NCBI RefSeq assembly: GCF_003046175.1 | Contig: NZ_PZZM01000001.1 | Span: 2,993,001-3,057,000, forward strand | Length of the DNA: 64,000 bases | Source: Bosea sp. 124 | GTDB lineage: Bacteria; Pseudomonadota; Alphaproteobacteria; Rhizobiales; Beijerinckiaceae | Direction: 5' to 3' | Shown: one piece after another, positions 25,703-34,721 of the stretch | Layout: each line of letters opens with the position of its first letter | Numbering within the stretch: the first letter of the stretch is position 1 | The notes under the pieces: generated by a model | The model's database searches: none | Seen by the model: the letters and a program-made list of their open reading frames with translations, nothing else | Told to the model about the DNA's origin: nothing | Program-made: the position numbers and the translations under genes

Positions 25703-26719
25703 TCACCGCTCGGTGATCTTGAACTCGATGCGGCGGTTGCGGCGCCAGGCATCGTCGTTGTTGGCGACGTCGAGCGGCTGGTATTCACCGAAGCCGGTCG
25801 CGGCGATGCGGTCGCTGGGCAGGCCCTTGGTGATCAGGTACTCGACCACCGCGATGGCTCGCGCCGAGGAGAGGTGCCAGTTCGAGGGGAATTGTGGCGA
25901 GCGGATCGGGCGATTGTCGGTGTGGCCGTCGACGCGCAGGATCCACGGGATGTCAGGCGGCATCTCACGGCCGAGATCGACGAGGATCGCAGCCAGCTTG
26001 TCGAGTTCGCCGCGCCCTTCCGGCTTCAGCACGGCCTGGCCGACATCGAAGAAGACCTCCGACTGGAAGACGAAGCGGTCGCCGACGACGCGGATGTCGG
26101 GGCGCGTGCCGAGCACCTGGCGCAGACGGCCGAAGAAATCCGAGCGGTAGCGCGCCAGTTCCTGGACCCGCTGCGCCAGAGCCACGTTGAGGCGCGAGCC
26201 GAGTTCGGAGATGCGGGCCTGCGAATCCTTGTCCCTGGCTTCGGAGGCGCCGAGCGCCTCCTCGAGCGCCGCGAGCTGGCGGCGCATCGCGATGATCTGC
26301 TGGTTGACGAGATCGACGGTCGATTGGGCGCGGGCGGAGAGCTGCTTTTCGGCATCGAGCGCCTTCTGGGCCTCGCCGAGCTGGGCAGCCGTGTTGCCGG
26401 GCTGCGCATTCAGCATGTCCTGGATACGGCCGCGCTCGCCCTGCTCCCGCGTCAGCGAGGATTGCAGCAGGGTCAGGCTCTCCTGGGCCTGGCGGTTGGA
26501 CGAGCGCTCCAGCGCGAGCAGGTCGGTCAATTCGGAGATCTGGCGGTTGAGCCGGTCGAGAACGGTGTCCTTGCCGGTCAGCTCCTGCGAGAGGAAGAAC
26601 TGGCCGAGCACGAAGACTGACAGCAGGAAGACGATGCCGATCAGCATCGTCGACAGGGCATCGACGAAGCCCGGCCAGAAATTCACCTCGTCGCGGCGGT
26701 GGGAGCGGGAGAGGGCCAT
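25703..26719 (-). CDS. MotB/OmpA-like stator protein with coiled coil
   Basis: A 338-residue inner-membrane protein with the MotB plan: short cytoplasmic N-terminus, one membrane helix (about 17-42) with the putative proton-binding Asp20 in FVDALSTMLIG, a long coiled coil (about 50-185), and a C-terminal OmpA-type peptidoglycan-binding domain with VDGHTDNRPI, LSSARA and NRRIEFKI. The partner MotA-like gene precedes it by 52 bases. No flagellar gene is in the window, so it is likely a non-flagellar 5:2-type ion-driven motor that acts on the cell wall or envelope (inference). A c-type cytochrome gene follows. Confidence 0.85.
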   Translation of the reverse strand: MALSRSHRRDEVNFWPGFVDALSTMLIGIVFLLSVFVLGQFFLSQELTGKDTVLDRLNRQISELTDLLALERSSNRQAQESLTLLQSSLTREQGERGRIQDMLNAQPGNTAAQLGEAQKALDAEKQLSARAQSTVDLVNQQIIAMRRQLAALEEALGASEARDKDSQARISELGSRLNVALAQRVQELARYRSDFFGRLRQVLGTRPDIRVVGDRFVFQSEVFFDVGQAVLKPEGRGELDKLAAILVDLGREMPPDIPWILRVDGHTDNRPIRSPQFPSNWHLSSARAIAVVEYLITKGLPSDRIAATGFGEYQPLDVANNDDAWRRNRRIEFKITER

Positions 26720-26771
26720 CGCGGTCAGGCTCCTGCGGAGTTCGGGACGGCGGCAGGCATCGGGAGCACGC

Positions 26772-27791
26772 TCATGGCTCCATCACATTGTCGGCGGTGA
26801 GACGCTCCAGCAGGCGCTTCATGTCCTTTTCGCGCGAGGCCTGCGCCTCGACCCAGTCGCGGATGAGCTGCTGCTCGGAGCGCATATGCTGGACGAGACC
26901 CTGGATACCCTCGGCCAGATTGGCGAGAGCCTGGGTCGCGGCGCGGTTGTTGGCGCCGCTTTCGGTCATCGCTGCGCCGAGCCTGTCGAGCCTGTCGGAG
27001 AGCGGGTCGCCGGTGAGGGGCTGGAGCCCCGCGAGGGGGAGGGCTCCCGCAATGGCGGTGCGTGTGCCGAGCCAGCTCTCGAGCTCGTTGCGGAAGCGGC
27101 GCTGCGCCTGGGAAACCTGCAATTCGAGAAAGCCGAGGATCAGCGAGCCGGCGATACCGAAGAGCGAGGAGGAGAACGACAGGCCCATGCCGGCGAGCGG
27201 GGCGGCAAGGCCGGCCTTGAGCTCGTCGAACAGCACGCCGGCCTCGGCGCCGGTGCGCAGGCTCTTGATGACGTTGCCGACCGAAGAGACCGTGTCGAGC
27301 AGGCCCCAGAAGGTGCCGAGCAGGCCGAGGAAGACGAGCAGCCCGCCGAGATAGCGCAGAACCTCCCGCCCGTCGTCGAGCCGGACCGCGATCGATTCGA
27401 GCACGGTCGCCGCCTGGGAAGAGGCAAGGCTGCGGCTGTCGAGTGCCGGCAGGACCGGGCCGAGCGGTGCGATCACCTGCCCGCGCCGGATTTGCGCCAG
27501 CGCAGGGGCAGCGGCGAGCCGCGTCGCGGCGCGGGCCTCGCTGTGAATGCGCCAAAGTTCGCGCAGCGCGATCAGGACGCCGACGAAAAGCGAGCCGAGG
27601 ATCAGGCCGTTCAGCCCCGGATTGGTCATGAAGGCCGTGACCAGGCCACCCTGCAGGATGAAGCCGAGGAAGCCGATCAGGGCGAGAAAAAGAACTGAGC
27701 GGATGACGTAACGCAGCGGCCGCGAGAAGCGGGTCTCCTCACGGGCGGGCGCGACCGTCTCGCTTTCGGTCGCCAAATCCTCATTCGCCAT
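26772..27791 (-). CDS. MotA/TolQ/ExbB-family proton channel protein
   Basis: A 339-residue inner-membrane protein. Two N-terminal hydrophobic segments (about 28-50, 60-78), a cytoplasmic section, then two long helices (about 145-172 and 195-228) carrying the family motif LGLLGTFWGLLDTV and the Gly-rich AGMGLSFSSSLFGIAGSL, which line the channel. The C-terminal 110 residues form a helical cytoplasmic tail. With the MotB/OmpA-like protein it should form a stator-type proton channel. The ATG at 27791 follows GGAAG; another seven codons upstream lacks a site. Confidence 0.85.
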   Translation of the reverse strand: MANEDLATESETVAPAREETRFSRPLRYVIRSVLFLALIGFLGFILQGGLVTAFMTNPGLNGLILGSLFVGVLIALRELWRIHSEARAATRLAAAPALAQIRRGQVIAPLGPVLPALDSRSLASSQAATVLESIAVRLDDGREVLRYLGGLLVFLGLLGTFWGLLDTVSSVGNVIKSLRTGAEAGVLFDELKAGLAAPLAGMGLSFSSSLFGIAGSLILGFLELQVSQAQRRFRNELESWLGTRTAIAGALPLAGLQPLTGDPLSDRLDRLGAAMTESGANNRAATQALANLAEGIQGLVQHMRSEQQLIRDWVEAQASREKDMKRLLERLTADNVMEP

Positions 27792-27914
27792 GCTTCGTCT
27801 TCCGTTCGCCACCTTGCCGAGGCCGGACTGTCGCTTCCCGTGCCGCGATGATCAAGCGAGAAAGATCAGAGAGATATGACGAGTCGTCGACCCGTTGCCC
27901 GTGCGAGGCCGGGT

Positions 27915-28700
27915 TCACGCCGTCTTCAGCGCGGCCCGCAGGGCCTGCTCGCCGATCTCGTTGCCGCAGATGATGTCGCGCGCCATGGTCGGCTGCTTGC
28001 CGTCGAGCGTGCCGAAGGTGCCGCCGGCCTCGCGGATCATCACGGCGCCGGCCGCGAAATCCCAGGTGTTGAGATCGCGCTCCCAATAGGCATCCAGGCG
28101 CCCGGCCGCGACATAGGCGATGTCGAGCGCGGCACAGCCCATGCGCCGGACATTGGAGAAGCGCGACATCACGGTGCCGAGTTCGCGCAGGAACAGCGGA
28201 TGCCCGCCCTTGCCGATATGGGGCACGCCCATGCCGATCAGCATCTCGGCCGGCTCGCGGCGGCCGGAGACGCGCATACGGCGGTTGTTGACATAGGCGC
28301 CCTTGCCCTTCTCGGCCATGAACAACTCGTCCTTGGCGGCGTCGTAGATCACGCCGGCGATGAACTGGTTGTCGCGCTCCAGCGCCACCGAGATGTTCCA
28401 GTGCGGGATGCCGCGCAGGAAGTTGTGGGTGCCGTCGAGCGGGTCGATATGCCAGCGGTTGCTTTCGTCGGTCCCGGAGACGGTGCCGGCCTCCTCCATG
28501 ACGAAACCATAGCCCGGCCGCGCCTTTTCCAGCGCGGCGCGGATGATTTCCTCCGCCTTGGTATCGGCCTTGGAGACGAAGTCGCCCGGACCCTTGGCGA
28601 GGACCTGAAGGTTCTCGACCTCGCCGAAATCGCGTTTTAGCGAACGGGACGCCTTCATCACGGCGTCGGTCATCACAGTCATCAGGGGGGAGCGGATCAT
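27915..28700 (-). CDS. suhB: inositol monophosphatase family protein
   Basis: A 261-residue Mg-dependent phosphatase of the SuhB/IMPase/CysQ superfamily. The metal-binding residues are visible: Glu69/Glu70 in EEAG, DPLDGTHNF (Asp86, Asp89) and WDFAAGAVMIREAGG with Asp214. Substrates in the family include inositol-1-phosphate and sugar phosphates; the protein may instead act like SuhB in rRNA transcription, and the sequence alone does not decide. The ATG at 28700 gives the family N-terminus. Transcribed apart from the motor pair, with 123 bp between. Confidence 0.88.
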   Translation of the reverse strand: MIRSPLMTVMTDAVMKASRSLKRDFGEVENLQVLAKGPGDFVSKADTKAEEIIRAALEKARPGYGFVMEEAGTVSGTDESNRWHIDPLDGTHNFLRGIPHWNISVALERDNQFIAGVIYDAAKDELFMAEKGKGAYVNNRRMRVSGRREPAEMLIGMGVPHIGKGGHPLFLRELGTVMSRFSNVRRMGCAALDIAYVAAGRLDAYWERDLNTWDFAAGAVMIREAGGTFGTLDGKQPTMARDIICGNEIGEQALRAALKTA

Positions 28701-28795
28701 CGAAACCTCGTTTGCGCCGTCAGGCGCCATCCTGCGGCGCCCGATGCGGAGCGCTCGTCAGTCCATAACCATTCAACCGGTCACTTGCTCGCCTG

Positions 28796-29740
28796 TCAGG
28801 GCGACGTCAAGGCCGCGCCCTCGATGCGGTCGGCGGCGAGGCGGGCGGCGCGGCCCTGCTGCTCGGGCGTCAGGCGGTCGAAAAGCTGCTCCAGCGCCGG
28901 GTCGTCGAGGCCCCGCGCCCGAGCCGCCAGATGCCAGGCGGCAGCCTCGATCGAGTCCGGCGGGATGCCGCGCCCGATCTGGTAGAGCCTTGCGATCCGG
29001 TTCTGCGCGATCGGGTTGCCCCTGCCGGCGGCGCGTAGGAAAAGCTTCGCGGCGGCGGTCTCATCGCGGGCGACGCCGATGCCGTTGAACAGCATGATCG
29101 CGTATTCGATCTCGGCGGGGAGGTGGCCGGCCCTGGCGGCCTGGGCCATCCATTCCGCCGCCTGGACATCGCTCCTGGGCATGCCGCGTCCCTGCTTCGC
29201 CAGCGTGCCGAGCGCATGCAGCGCATCAGGGATTCCACCGCTGGCCGCGATTTCGAGGTGCGTCACAGCGCGGCTGTCGTCCTCGGCCTGGCCGGTGGCG
29301 AGGAGGGCGAGTGCGAGATTGTAGTTGGCGGCGGCGTTGCCGGCCTCCGCCGCCCGCCGCAGCAGGATGCCGGCGCGGACAGGATCGCGGCGGCCGCTGG
29401 CCTCGTCGAGAAGCGCGATCGCCAGTGCATAGGTCGCGTTGATGTCGCCGCGCTCGGCGGCACGCTCATACCATTCCGTCGCGACCTTCTGGTCGGGCGG
29501 CACGCCGAGACCCTGCCGGTAGATCTCGCCGACCAGCGTCATCGCGGCAGCGTCGTTGCTATCCGCCTCGATGCGCTTCAGCGCCTCGCTGAGGGCACGG
29601 CGGTAGTGGCCGGTCTGGTAGGCGCCATAGGCGGCGTCGCGCTCGGCTGCCGCGGCGGGCAGCACAGGCACGAGGCCGGCGAGCAGCAGCAGGCAGGCAA
29701 ACAGCGGACGGCTTGCGAGGCCGCGGCGCAAGCGCCTCAC
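28796..29740 (-). CDS. Sel1-repeat protein with signal peptide
   Basis: A 314-residue predicted periplasmic protein. From the GTG at 29740 it has a basic N-region, a hydrophobic core and a cleavage site near PAAAAE (about residue 30), then about six Sel1-like repeats with the A-x-x-W-x-x-x-A-A-x-x-G and YRQGLGVP spacing. Sel1 proteins scaffold protein contacts and are common in exopolysaccharide and stress regulation. The GTG overlaps the TGA of the thiE-like gene by four bases, which fixes the start and indicates translational coupling. The longer frame up to 29932 is a shadow. Confidence 0.85.
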   Translation of the reverse strand: MRRLRRGLASRPLFACLLLLAGLVPVLPAAAAERDAAYGAYQTGHYRRALSEALKRIEADSNDAAAMTLVGEIYRQGLGVPPDQKVATEWYERAAERGDINATYALAIALLDEASGRRDPVRAGILLRRAAEAGNAAANYNLALALLATGQAEDDSRAVTHLEIAASGGIPDALHALGTLAKQGRGMPRSDVQAAEWMAQAARAGHLPAEIEYAIMLFNGIGVARDETAAAKLFLRAAGRGNPIAQNRIARLYQIGRGIPPDSIEAAAWHLAARARGLDDPALEQLFDRLTPEQQGRAARLAADRIEGAALTSP

Positions 29741-30390
29741 TTCGCGGCTTTCCGTGCCGCGCGGGCAGCGATGGCCGCATTCGCTTCGGCGACGAGCGTG
29801 CGGATATCGCGGCCCTCCTCGAAGGCCCATTCGCCCAGCGCGACGAACTCCGCGCCCGTCTCGACCAGAGCCGGCACGGCGTCCGCGTCCGGTGCATAGG
29901 CGACGCAAGGGGTCTCGAAGATATCGGCCCACCAGGTGGCGCGCTCGATCACGGCCGGCAGCGGCGGTATGGAGCCGTCCGGCCGCGGCTCGCCGAACAT
30001 GACGTAGTCGACGCCGGCCTCGCCGATATCCATGGCGTCGTGCCGGGCGCGCAGCCCGCCTGCCCCGATGATGCGCTCGCCTTTCAGACTCGACCGCGCC
30101 TCGGCGATCGCCTCGACGCCGCCCGTCAGATGCACGCCGTCGGCGCCACCGCGCGCAGCGACCAGAGCCGAGGCCTCGACGACGAGCGCGACATTGGCGG
30201 CCTGAACCGGGCCGGCGAGGCGCTTGACGCGTTCGATCAGGCTGCGCTCGTCGCCGGCAGCCAGACGCAACACCACGGCCGCGACATCGCCGCCGGCCTG
30301 GGCCTGCATCAGCCTGAAAGCCATCGCGTCGGCATCCGCCACAGGCGGGGTGACGAGCATCAGGCGGGTGGGTGGGTTCTGCATGGTCAT
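29737..30390 (-). CDS. ThiE/TenI-like protein, probably catalytically changed
   Basis: A 217-residue TIM-barrel protein of the thiamine-phosphate synthase/TenI superfamily. It retains the ADGVHL strand but lacks the usual IGxSVH and the C-terminal phosphate-binding GGI motif (here VETGAEFVALGEWAF), so normal ThiE activity is doubtful. The start at 30390 overlaps the benE stop by four bases (ATGA) and its own stop overlaps the Sel1 gene start, forming a tight benE-thiE-like-sel1 unit. No other thiamine gene and no TPP riboswitch were seen here. It may be a non-thiamine TenI-type paralogue. Confidence 0.75.
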   Translation of the reverse strand: MTMQNPPTRLMLVTPPVADADAMAFRLMQAQAGGDVAAVVLRLAAGDERSLIERVKRLAGPVQAANVALVVEASALVAARGGADGVHLTGGVEAIAEARSSLKGERIIGAGGLRARHDAMDIGEAGVDYVMFGEPRPDGSIPPLPAVIERATWWADIFETPCVAYAPDADAVPALVETGAEFVALGEWAFEEGRDIRTLVAEANAAIAARAARKAAK

Positions 30391-31541
30391 GATCTTGCGC
30401 GCAAACGGCCCGCGACAGCGTCCAATGTCAAGACGCTGAGGCCGGCGACGAGGCTCCAGAAGGCCGACCCTACCCCAAACAGCGTCAGGCTGGAGGCGGC
30501 GACGGCGAAGGCGATGACGGCGGCGAAACGTTCCCGGTCGGACGACATCGCTTGGCCGAGCGCGCCGGCGAACGAGCCGGCAAGGCCGAGACCCGCCACG
30601 GTGACGATCAGCGCCTTCGGCAGGGCGAGCAACAGGGCGATCAGCAGGCCGGTGCAGCCGGCGACGGCGAGATAGGCGAAGCCGTAGATCACGCCCGCTT
30701 TCCAGCGCTGCTCCGGGTCGGGATGGGTGTCGGCTCCAGTGCAGATCGAAGCGCTGATCGCCGCCATGTTGGACATATGGGCACCGAAGGGGGCCGTGAG
30801 CAGCGAAGCAAGCCCGGTGGCGAACAGGGCCGGCGCTGTCCGCGGATGGTAGCCGGCCGCGCGCAACACCGCAAAGCCGGGCAGGTTCTGGGCAGCCATG
30901 GTGACAAGATAGAGTGGAACTCCGATGCCGAGCATGGCGGCAATATCGAAGCGCGGCGTGACGAATTCGAGGCCGGTGAGCGCAATCTGCCTCGCTGGCC
31001 AGTGGGCAAGCCCGCCCACAAAGCTGATGGCTATGCCAGCGACCAGCGCCGCGATGACGCCCAGAAACGGGTTGAGCAACCGCGCCACGAGAAAGATCGC
31101 GAGCAGCGGCAGCACAAGCAGCGGGGATATCCGCATCTCTTCGAAGACGGCGACGACAAATCGGAAGATCACGCCGGCCAGCATGGCCGATGCGATCGGC
31201 ATCGGAATGCGCTCGATCAGTTGGCCGAGGGGGCGGAGGGCCGCCGTCAGCATCATCAGCACGGCAGCGACGAAGAAGGCGCCGACGGCCGAGGCCATGT
31301 CGAAGCCGCTTGCCGCAGCGATCAGCGCAGCACCGGGCGTCGACCAGGCGCAGATCATCGGCATGCGGTAGCGCCAGGACAGCCAGATGCTCGGCAAGGC
31401 GGTGCCGATGGCCAGCGCGGCGACCCAAGAGACAGTCTGTTCTGCTGTGGCGCCGAGCGCTTGTGCGGCCGAGAGGATGACGGCAACGGAGGCGGCGAAG
31501 CCGACGAAGACCGCGACCAACGCTGAAAAGACGATCGACAT
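30387..31541 (-). CDS. benE: benzoate/H+ symporter family transporter
   Basis: A 384-residue inner-membrane transporter of the BenE family with about 11-12 hydrophobic segments. Family stretches visible include AWSTPGAALIAA, the Asn/Gly-rich PFGAHMSNMAAISASICTG and GVIYGFAYL. Members carry benzoate or related aromatic or small organic anions by proton symport. No aromatic-degradation gene is nearby; the coupled downstream partners are a ThiE-like and a Sel1 protein, so the substrate may not be benzoate. First gene of the unit; the start ATG at 31541 is the first in frame. Confidence 0.88.
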   Translation of the reverse strand: MSIVFSALVAVFVGFAASVAVILSAAQALGATAEQTVSWVAALAIGTALPSIWLSWRYRMPMICAWSTPGAALIAAASGFDMASAVGAFFVAAVLMMLTAALRPLGQLIERIPMPIASAMLAGVIFRFVVAVFEEMRISPLLVLPLLAIFLVARLLNPFLGVIAALVAGIAISFVGGLAHWPARQIALTGLEFVTPRFDIAAMLGIGVPLYLVTMAAQNLPGFAVLRAAGYHPRTAPALFATGLASLLTAPFGAHMSNMAAISASICTGADTHPDPEQRWKAGVIYGFAYLAVAGCTGLLIALLLALPKALIVTVAGLGLAGSFAGALGQAMSSDRERFAAVIAFAVAASSLTLFGVGSAFWSLVAGLSVLTLDAVAGRLRARS

Positions 31542-31673
31542 GCAAACCCTGCGGCGAAAGCGGCCGGATGCGGCGAGGCGGGTGCCCCTTCAACCAGAAA
31601 GTGCTCCCGGCCGGAAGAGGCGAGACGCCGGTCACTCATGCCGAGGCTGCCGATTGAAGCCTGGCCCTGTGCA

Positions 31674-31998
31674 TCAGCGCAGGTGCCGGGCGACCTTGCT
31701 CTCCAGCCGCGCGATAAGCGCGGGCGCCATGAAATCATGGTTGTCGGGGATATCGAGGCAAATCAGTCGCCCCATTTTCATGAATCGGCCGAAGCGCTGC
31801 TGCAATTTCGTACCGTGGACACGTTCCATGACGAAGGTGATGTCGGCCCAAAGCGACCAGCTCGCCAGTCAGGGGCACGTCGGCATCCCGGTTCGTGCCT
31901 GCCGACGCGACCTCGAGGTCAGGCCGCGTCGAGAAGATCTGTTCGGCGGTGGGGCTGCGCAGGCGGTTCCGGCTGCAGACGAACAGAAGTTTCGTCAT
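31674..31998 (-). pseudogene. low-molecular-weight protein tyrosine phosphatase, frameshifted
   Basis: The N-terminal half has the phosphatase loop FVCSRNRLRS (C-x5-R, Cys8 and Arg14) and continues to GELVA. There the frame is broken: one extra base in the AAA run at 31850-31852 (TTT on the coding strand) shifts to an unrelated 30-residue end. Removing one base restores WADITFVMERVHGTKLQQRF and runs to a natural stop at 31674-31676, giving about 107 residues, the size of intact family members. Either a true inactivating frameshift or a sequencing error; the intact second half suggests it is recent. Located between benE and fba. Confidence 0.8.
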
Positions 31999-32059
31999 GC
32001 GGCGGACCGGAGAAGGGTGGCGCGGGCGAAGACAGGCTCCGCCCGCGCCACAGCCCGGC

Positions 32060-33139
32060 TCACGCCGCCTTGCCGCCGAAAGTCGGGTCGAGTTCGCCCT
32101 TCGCGTAGCGCTTGGCCATTTCGGCGGTGGTCGCGACGCGCTTGATCTTGCTGGCCTGGCCGGCGGTGTTGAATTCTTTCAGGCGCAGGGAGCAGAGCTT
32201 CGTCATCGCCTCCATGGCGGGCTTGAGATATTTGCGCGGATCGAACTCGCCGGGGTGCTCGGAGAGGATCTTCCGGATCTGGCCGGTCATCGCCATGCGG
32301 TTGTCGGTGTCGATGTTGATCTTGCGCACGCCGTGCTTGATGCCGCGCTGGATCTCCTCGACCGGCACGCCCCAAGTCTGGGGCATCTTGCCGCCATACT
32401 GGTTGATGATGTCCTGGAGGTCCTGCGGCACGCTGGACGAGCCGTGCATGACAAGATGCATGCTCGGCAGCTTCTTGTGGATCTCCTCGATGACGTTCAT
32501 CGCCAGGATGGCGCCATCGGGCTTGCGGGTGAACTTGTAGGCGCCGTGCGAGGTGCCCATGGCGATGGCAAGCGCATCGACCTTGGTTTCGGCAACGAAC
32601 TTCACGGCCTCTTCGGGATCGGTCAGGAGCTGGTCGTGGCTGAGCTTGCCTTCGAAGCCGTGGCCGTCCTCCTTCTCGCCCTCGCCGCTTTCAAGCGAAC
32701 CCAGGACACCGAGCTCTCCTTCGACGGAGATGCCGCCGAGATGGGCCATGTCGACGACGGTCCTTGTCACGCCGACATTGTAGTCCCAGTCGCCGGGCGT
32801 CTTGCCGTCGGCCTTGAGCGAGCCGTCCATCATCACCGAAGTGAAGCCGGCCTGGATCGCGGTCATGCAGGTCGCGGCCTCGTTGCCGTGGTCGAGATGC
32901 ACGCAGACGGGGATATGCGGATAGATTTCCGTGACGGCGTCCATCATGTGCTTCAGCATGATGTCGTTGGCATAGCTGCGGGCGCCACGCGAGGCCTGGA
33001 TGATGACGGGGGCATCGGTCGCGTCCGCCGCCGCCATGATGGCCAGCGCCTGCTCCATGTTGTTGATGTTGAAAGCGGGCACGCCATAGTCGTTTTCGGC
33101 AGCGTGATCGAGCAACTGGCGGAGCGTAATACGGGCCAC
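32060..33139 (-). CDS. fba: class II fructose-1,6-bisphosphate aldolase
   Basis: Zinc-dependent aldolase joining or splitting fructose-1,6-bisphosphate in glycolysis, gluconeogenesis and the Calvin cycle. The 359-residue product is of the Calvin-cycle (CbbA) subtype: [24 protein letters not shown] near the start (by position 1-24), Zn/active-site CVHLDHGN, the GTSHGAYKF loop and HGSSSVP. The helical C-terminal segment PTFGG is usual. It lies at the end of the tkt-gap-pgk-fba run on the same strand. No RuBisCO or PRK gene is in view, so autotrophy is not implied. Confidence 0.96.
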   Translation of the reverse strand: MARITLRQLLDHAAENDYGVPAFNINNMEQALAIMAAADATDAPVIIQASRGARSYANDIMLKHMMDAVTEIYPHIPVCVHLDHGNEAATCMTAIQAGFTSVMMDGSLKADGKTPGDWDYNVGVTRTVVDMAHLGGISVEGELGVLGSLESGEGEKEDGHGFEGKLSHDQLLTDPEEAVKFVAETKVDALAIAMGTSHGAYKFTRKPDGAILAMNVIEEIHKKLPSMHLVMHGSSSVPQDLQDIINQYGGKMPQTWGVPVEEIQRGIKHGVRKINIDTDNRMAMTGQIRKILSEHPGEFDPRKYLKPAMEAMTKLCSLRLKEFNTAGQASKIKRVATTAEMAKRYAKGELDPTFGGKAA

Positions 33140-33229
33140 GATGGAACTCCCCTTGAGGCAATGGATATGGGGAGCGTTTAAAAGCGAACTGCGACAAAGG
33201 TAAAGCGAAAGCGGGAAAGGGCCTTAAAA

Positions 33230-33475
33230 TCAGGCGCCGCGCGCTTCCAGCACCCGGACACGCTCCTCTATCGCGGCGAGGTCCTCGGCGAACGTGCCGG
33301 TAACGGATTTCGCCATGACAAGGAGGCCAGCCGTGTCGCGGCGCTGCTTGCGGACGAGATCTTCGAGTCCGTCGAAACGAGCATTCACGCCGGCAAAAAG
33401 CTTACGATGCTCCGCAAGGTCTGCCTGAATCGACTTCAGGATTTCGAACATCGCTGTCTGCGCGTTCTCGCTCAT
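33230..33475 (-). CDS. small coiled-coil protein between pgk and fba
   Basis: An 81-residue helical protein from the ATG at 33475: MSENAQTAMFEILKSIQADL, then a heptad-rich stretch ending AAIEERVRVLEARG. No signal or membrane segment and no family I recognise. It sits 55 bases after the pgk stop and 90 bases before the fba start. The ribosome-binding site is poor, but the upstream bases are AT-rich like a promoter. It might be a structural partner of the glycolytic cluster or an inserted small gene. Confidence 0.6.
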   Translation of the reverse strand: MSENAQTAMFEILKSIQADLAEHRKLFAGVNARFDGLEDLVRKQRRDTAGLLVMAKSVTGTFAEDLAAIEERVRVLEARGA

Positions 33476-33530
33476 GATGAGAACATAGCATAAACATGCT
33501 CTGTCGCAAGGGCAGAGCACAGGGGGCGTC

Positions 33531-34721
33531 TCAGCCCTTCCGAAGCGCCTCGACGCCCGGCAGGGCCTTGCCTTCCATCCATTCGAGGAAGGCGCCGCCC
33601 GCGGTCGAGACATAGGTCAGGTCGTTGGCCACGCCGGCATTGTTCATCGCTGCAACGGTGTCGCCGCCGCCGGCGACCGCGACGAGATTGCCCGCTCTGA
33701 CGCGCTTTGCCGCGGCCCTGGCGACGGTGACGGTCGCCGTGTCGAAGGGCGGCAGCTCGAAGGCGCCGAAAGGGCCGTTCCAGACCAGCGTCTTGATCGA
33801 GTCGAGCCTGAGCACGACCTCGGCGACGCTGAGCGGGCCGGCATCGAGAATCATCTCGTCGGCGGCGACTTCGCCGATCTGGACGACGCGGTGGCCGGGA
33901 TTTGGCCTGAATTCGCGGGCGACCAGCGCATCGACAGGCAGCATGATCTCGCAGCCTGCGGCCTTGGCCTTCTCCTCGATCTCGCGGGCGGTTCCGGCAA
34001 GGTCATGCTCGCAGAGCGATTTGCCGACATTGACGCCGCGCGCCGCGAGGAAGGTGTTGGCCATGCCGCCGCCAATGACGAGGACGTCGACCTTCTTCAC
34101 GAGATTGCCGAGCAGTTCGAGCTTGGTCGAGACCTTGGCGCCGCCGACGATCGCCATGACCGGGCGGGCGGGGTTGTCGAGGCCGGCGGACAGCGCCTCG
34201 AGTTCGGCCTGCATGGTGCGGCCGGCATAGGCCGGCAGCACATGGGCGAGGCCTTCCGTCGAGGCATGGGCGCGGTGGGCGGCGGAAAAAGCGTCGTTGA
34301 CGAAGAGGTCGCCATTGGCGGCGAGCGCCTTGACGAACTCAGGGTCGTTCTTCTCGTCGCCGGCGTGGAAGCGGGTGTTCTCCAGCAGCAGAACCTCGCC
34401 GTTCTTCGCGGCGGCGACGGCCCTGGCGACGTCCTCGCCGATGCAGTCGGACACGAAGGTCACGGGGGCACCCAGCGCATGCGCCAGCGCCGGCACGACC
34501 TGCTTCAGGCTGTTCTTCTCGTCGGCGCCCTTGGGCCGGCCGAAATGAGCGAGCAGGACGACCTTGGCGCCCTTCGCCGACATCTCGCGGATCGTTGGCA
34601 GGATGCGGTCGATACGCGTCGTGTCGGTGACCTTGCCGTCCTCCATCGGGACGTTGAGGTCGACGCGGACAAGCGCGCGCTTGCCCGCGAGGTCGGCGTC
34701 GTCGAGCGTCCTGAAGCTCAT
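33531..34721 (-). CDS. pgk: phosphoglycerate kinase
   Basis: Transfers phosphate between 1,3-bisphosphoglycerate and ADP in central carbon metabolism. The 396-residue product carries the family signature [13 protein letters not shown], the substrate-binding Arg in HFGRP, the hinge region and the nucleotide-binding C-domain with [10 protein letters not shown] and AGGGDTVAA. Length is standard. Its ATG overlaps by four bases the stop of the preceding coiled-coil membrane protein gene, so the two are probably co-translated. Confidence 0.97.
   Translation of the reverse strand: MSFRTLDDADLAGKRALVRVDLNVPMEDGKVTDTTRIDRILPTIREMSAKGAKVVLLAHFGRPKGADEKNSLKQVVPALAHALGAPVTFVSDCIGEDVARAVAAAKNGEVLLLENTRFHAGDEKNDPEFVKALAANGDLFVNDAFSAAHRAHASTEGLAHVLPAYAGRTMQAELEALSAGLDNPARPVMAIVGGAKVSTKLELLGNLVKKVDVLVIGGGMANTFLAARGVNVGKSLCEHDLAGTAREIEEKAKAAGCEIMLPVDALVAREFRPNPGHRVVQIGEVAADEMILDAGPLSVAEVVLRLDSIKTLVWNGPFGAFELPPFDTATVTVARAAAKRVRAGNLVAVAGGGDTVAAMNNAGVANDLTYVSTAGGAFLEWMEGKALPGVEALRKG

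Noticed and set aside
25703-27791. Zorya-type ZorA/ZorB anti-phage pair
   Set aside because: Overall plan is similar, but no zorC, zorD or zorE gene or other defence gene is nearby; a housekeeping motor is simpler.
31542-31673. TPP riboswitch before benE and the thiE-like gene
   Set aside because: No thi-box core sequences found between 31542 and 31673.
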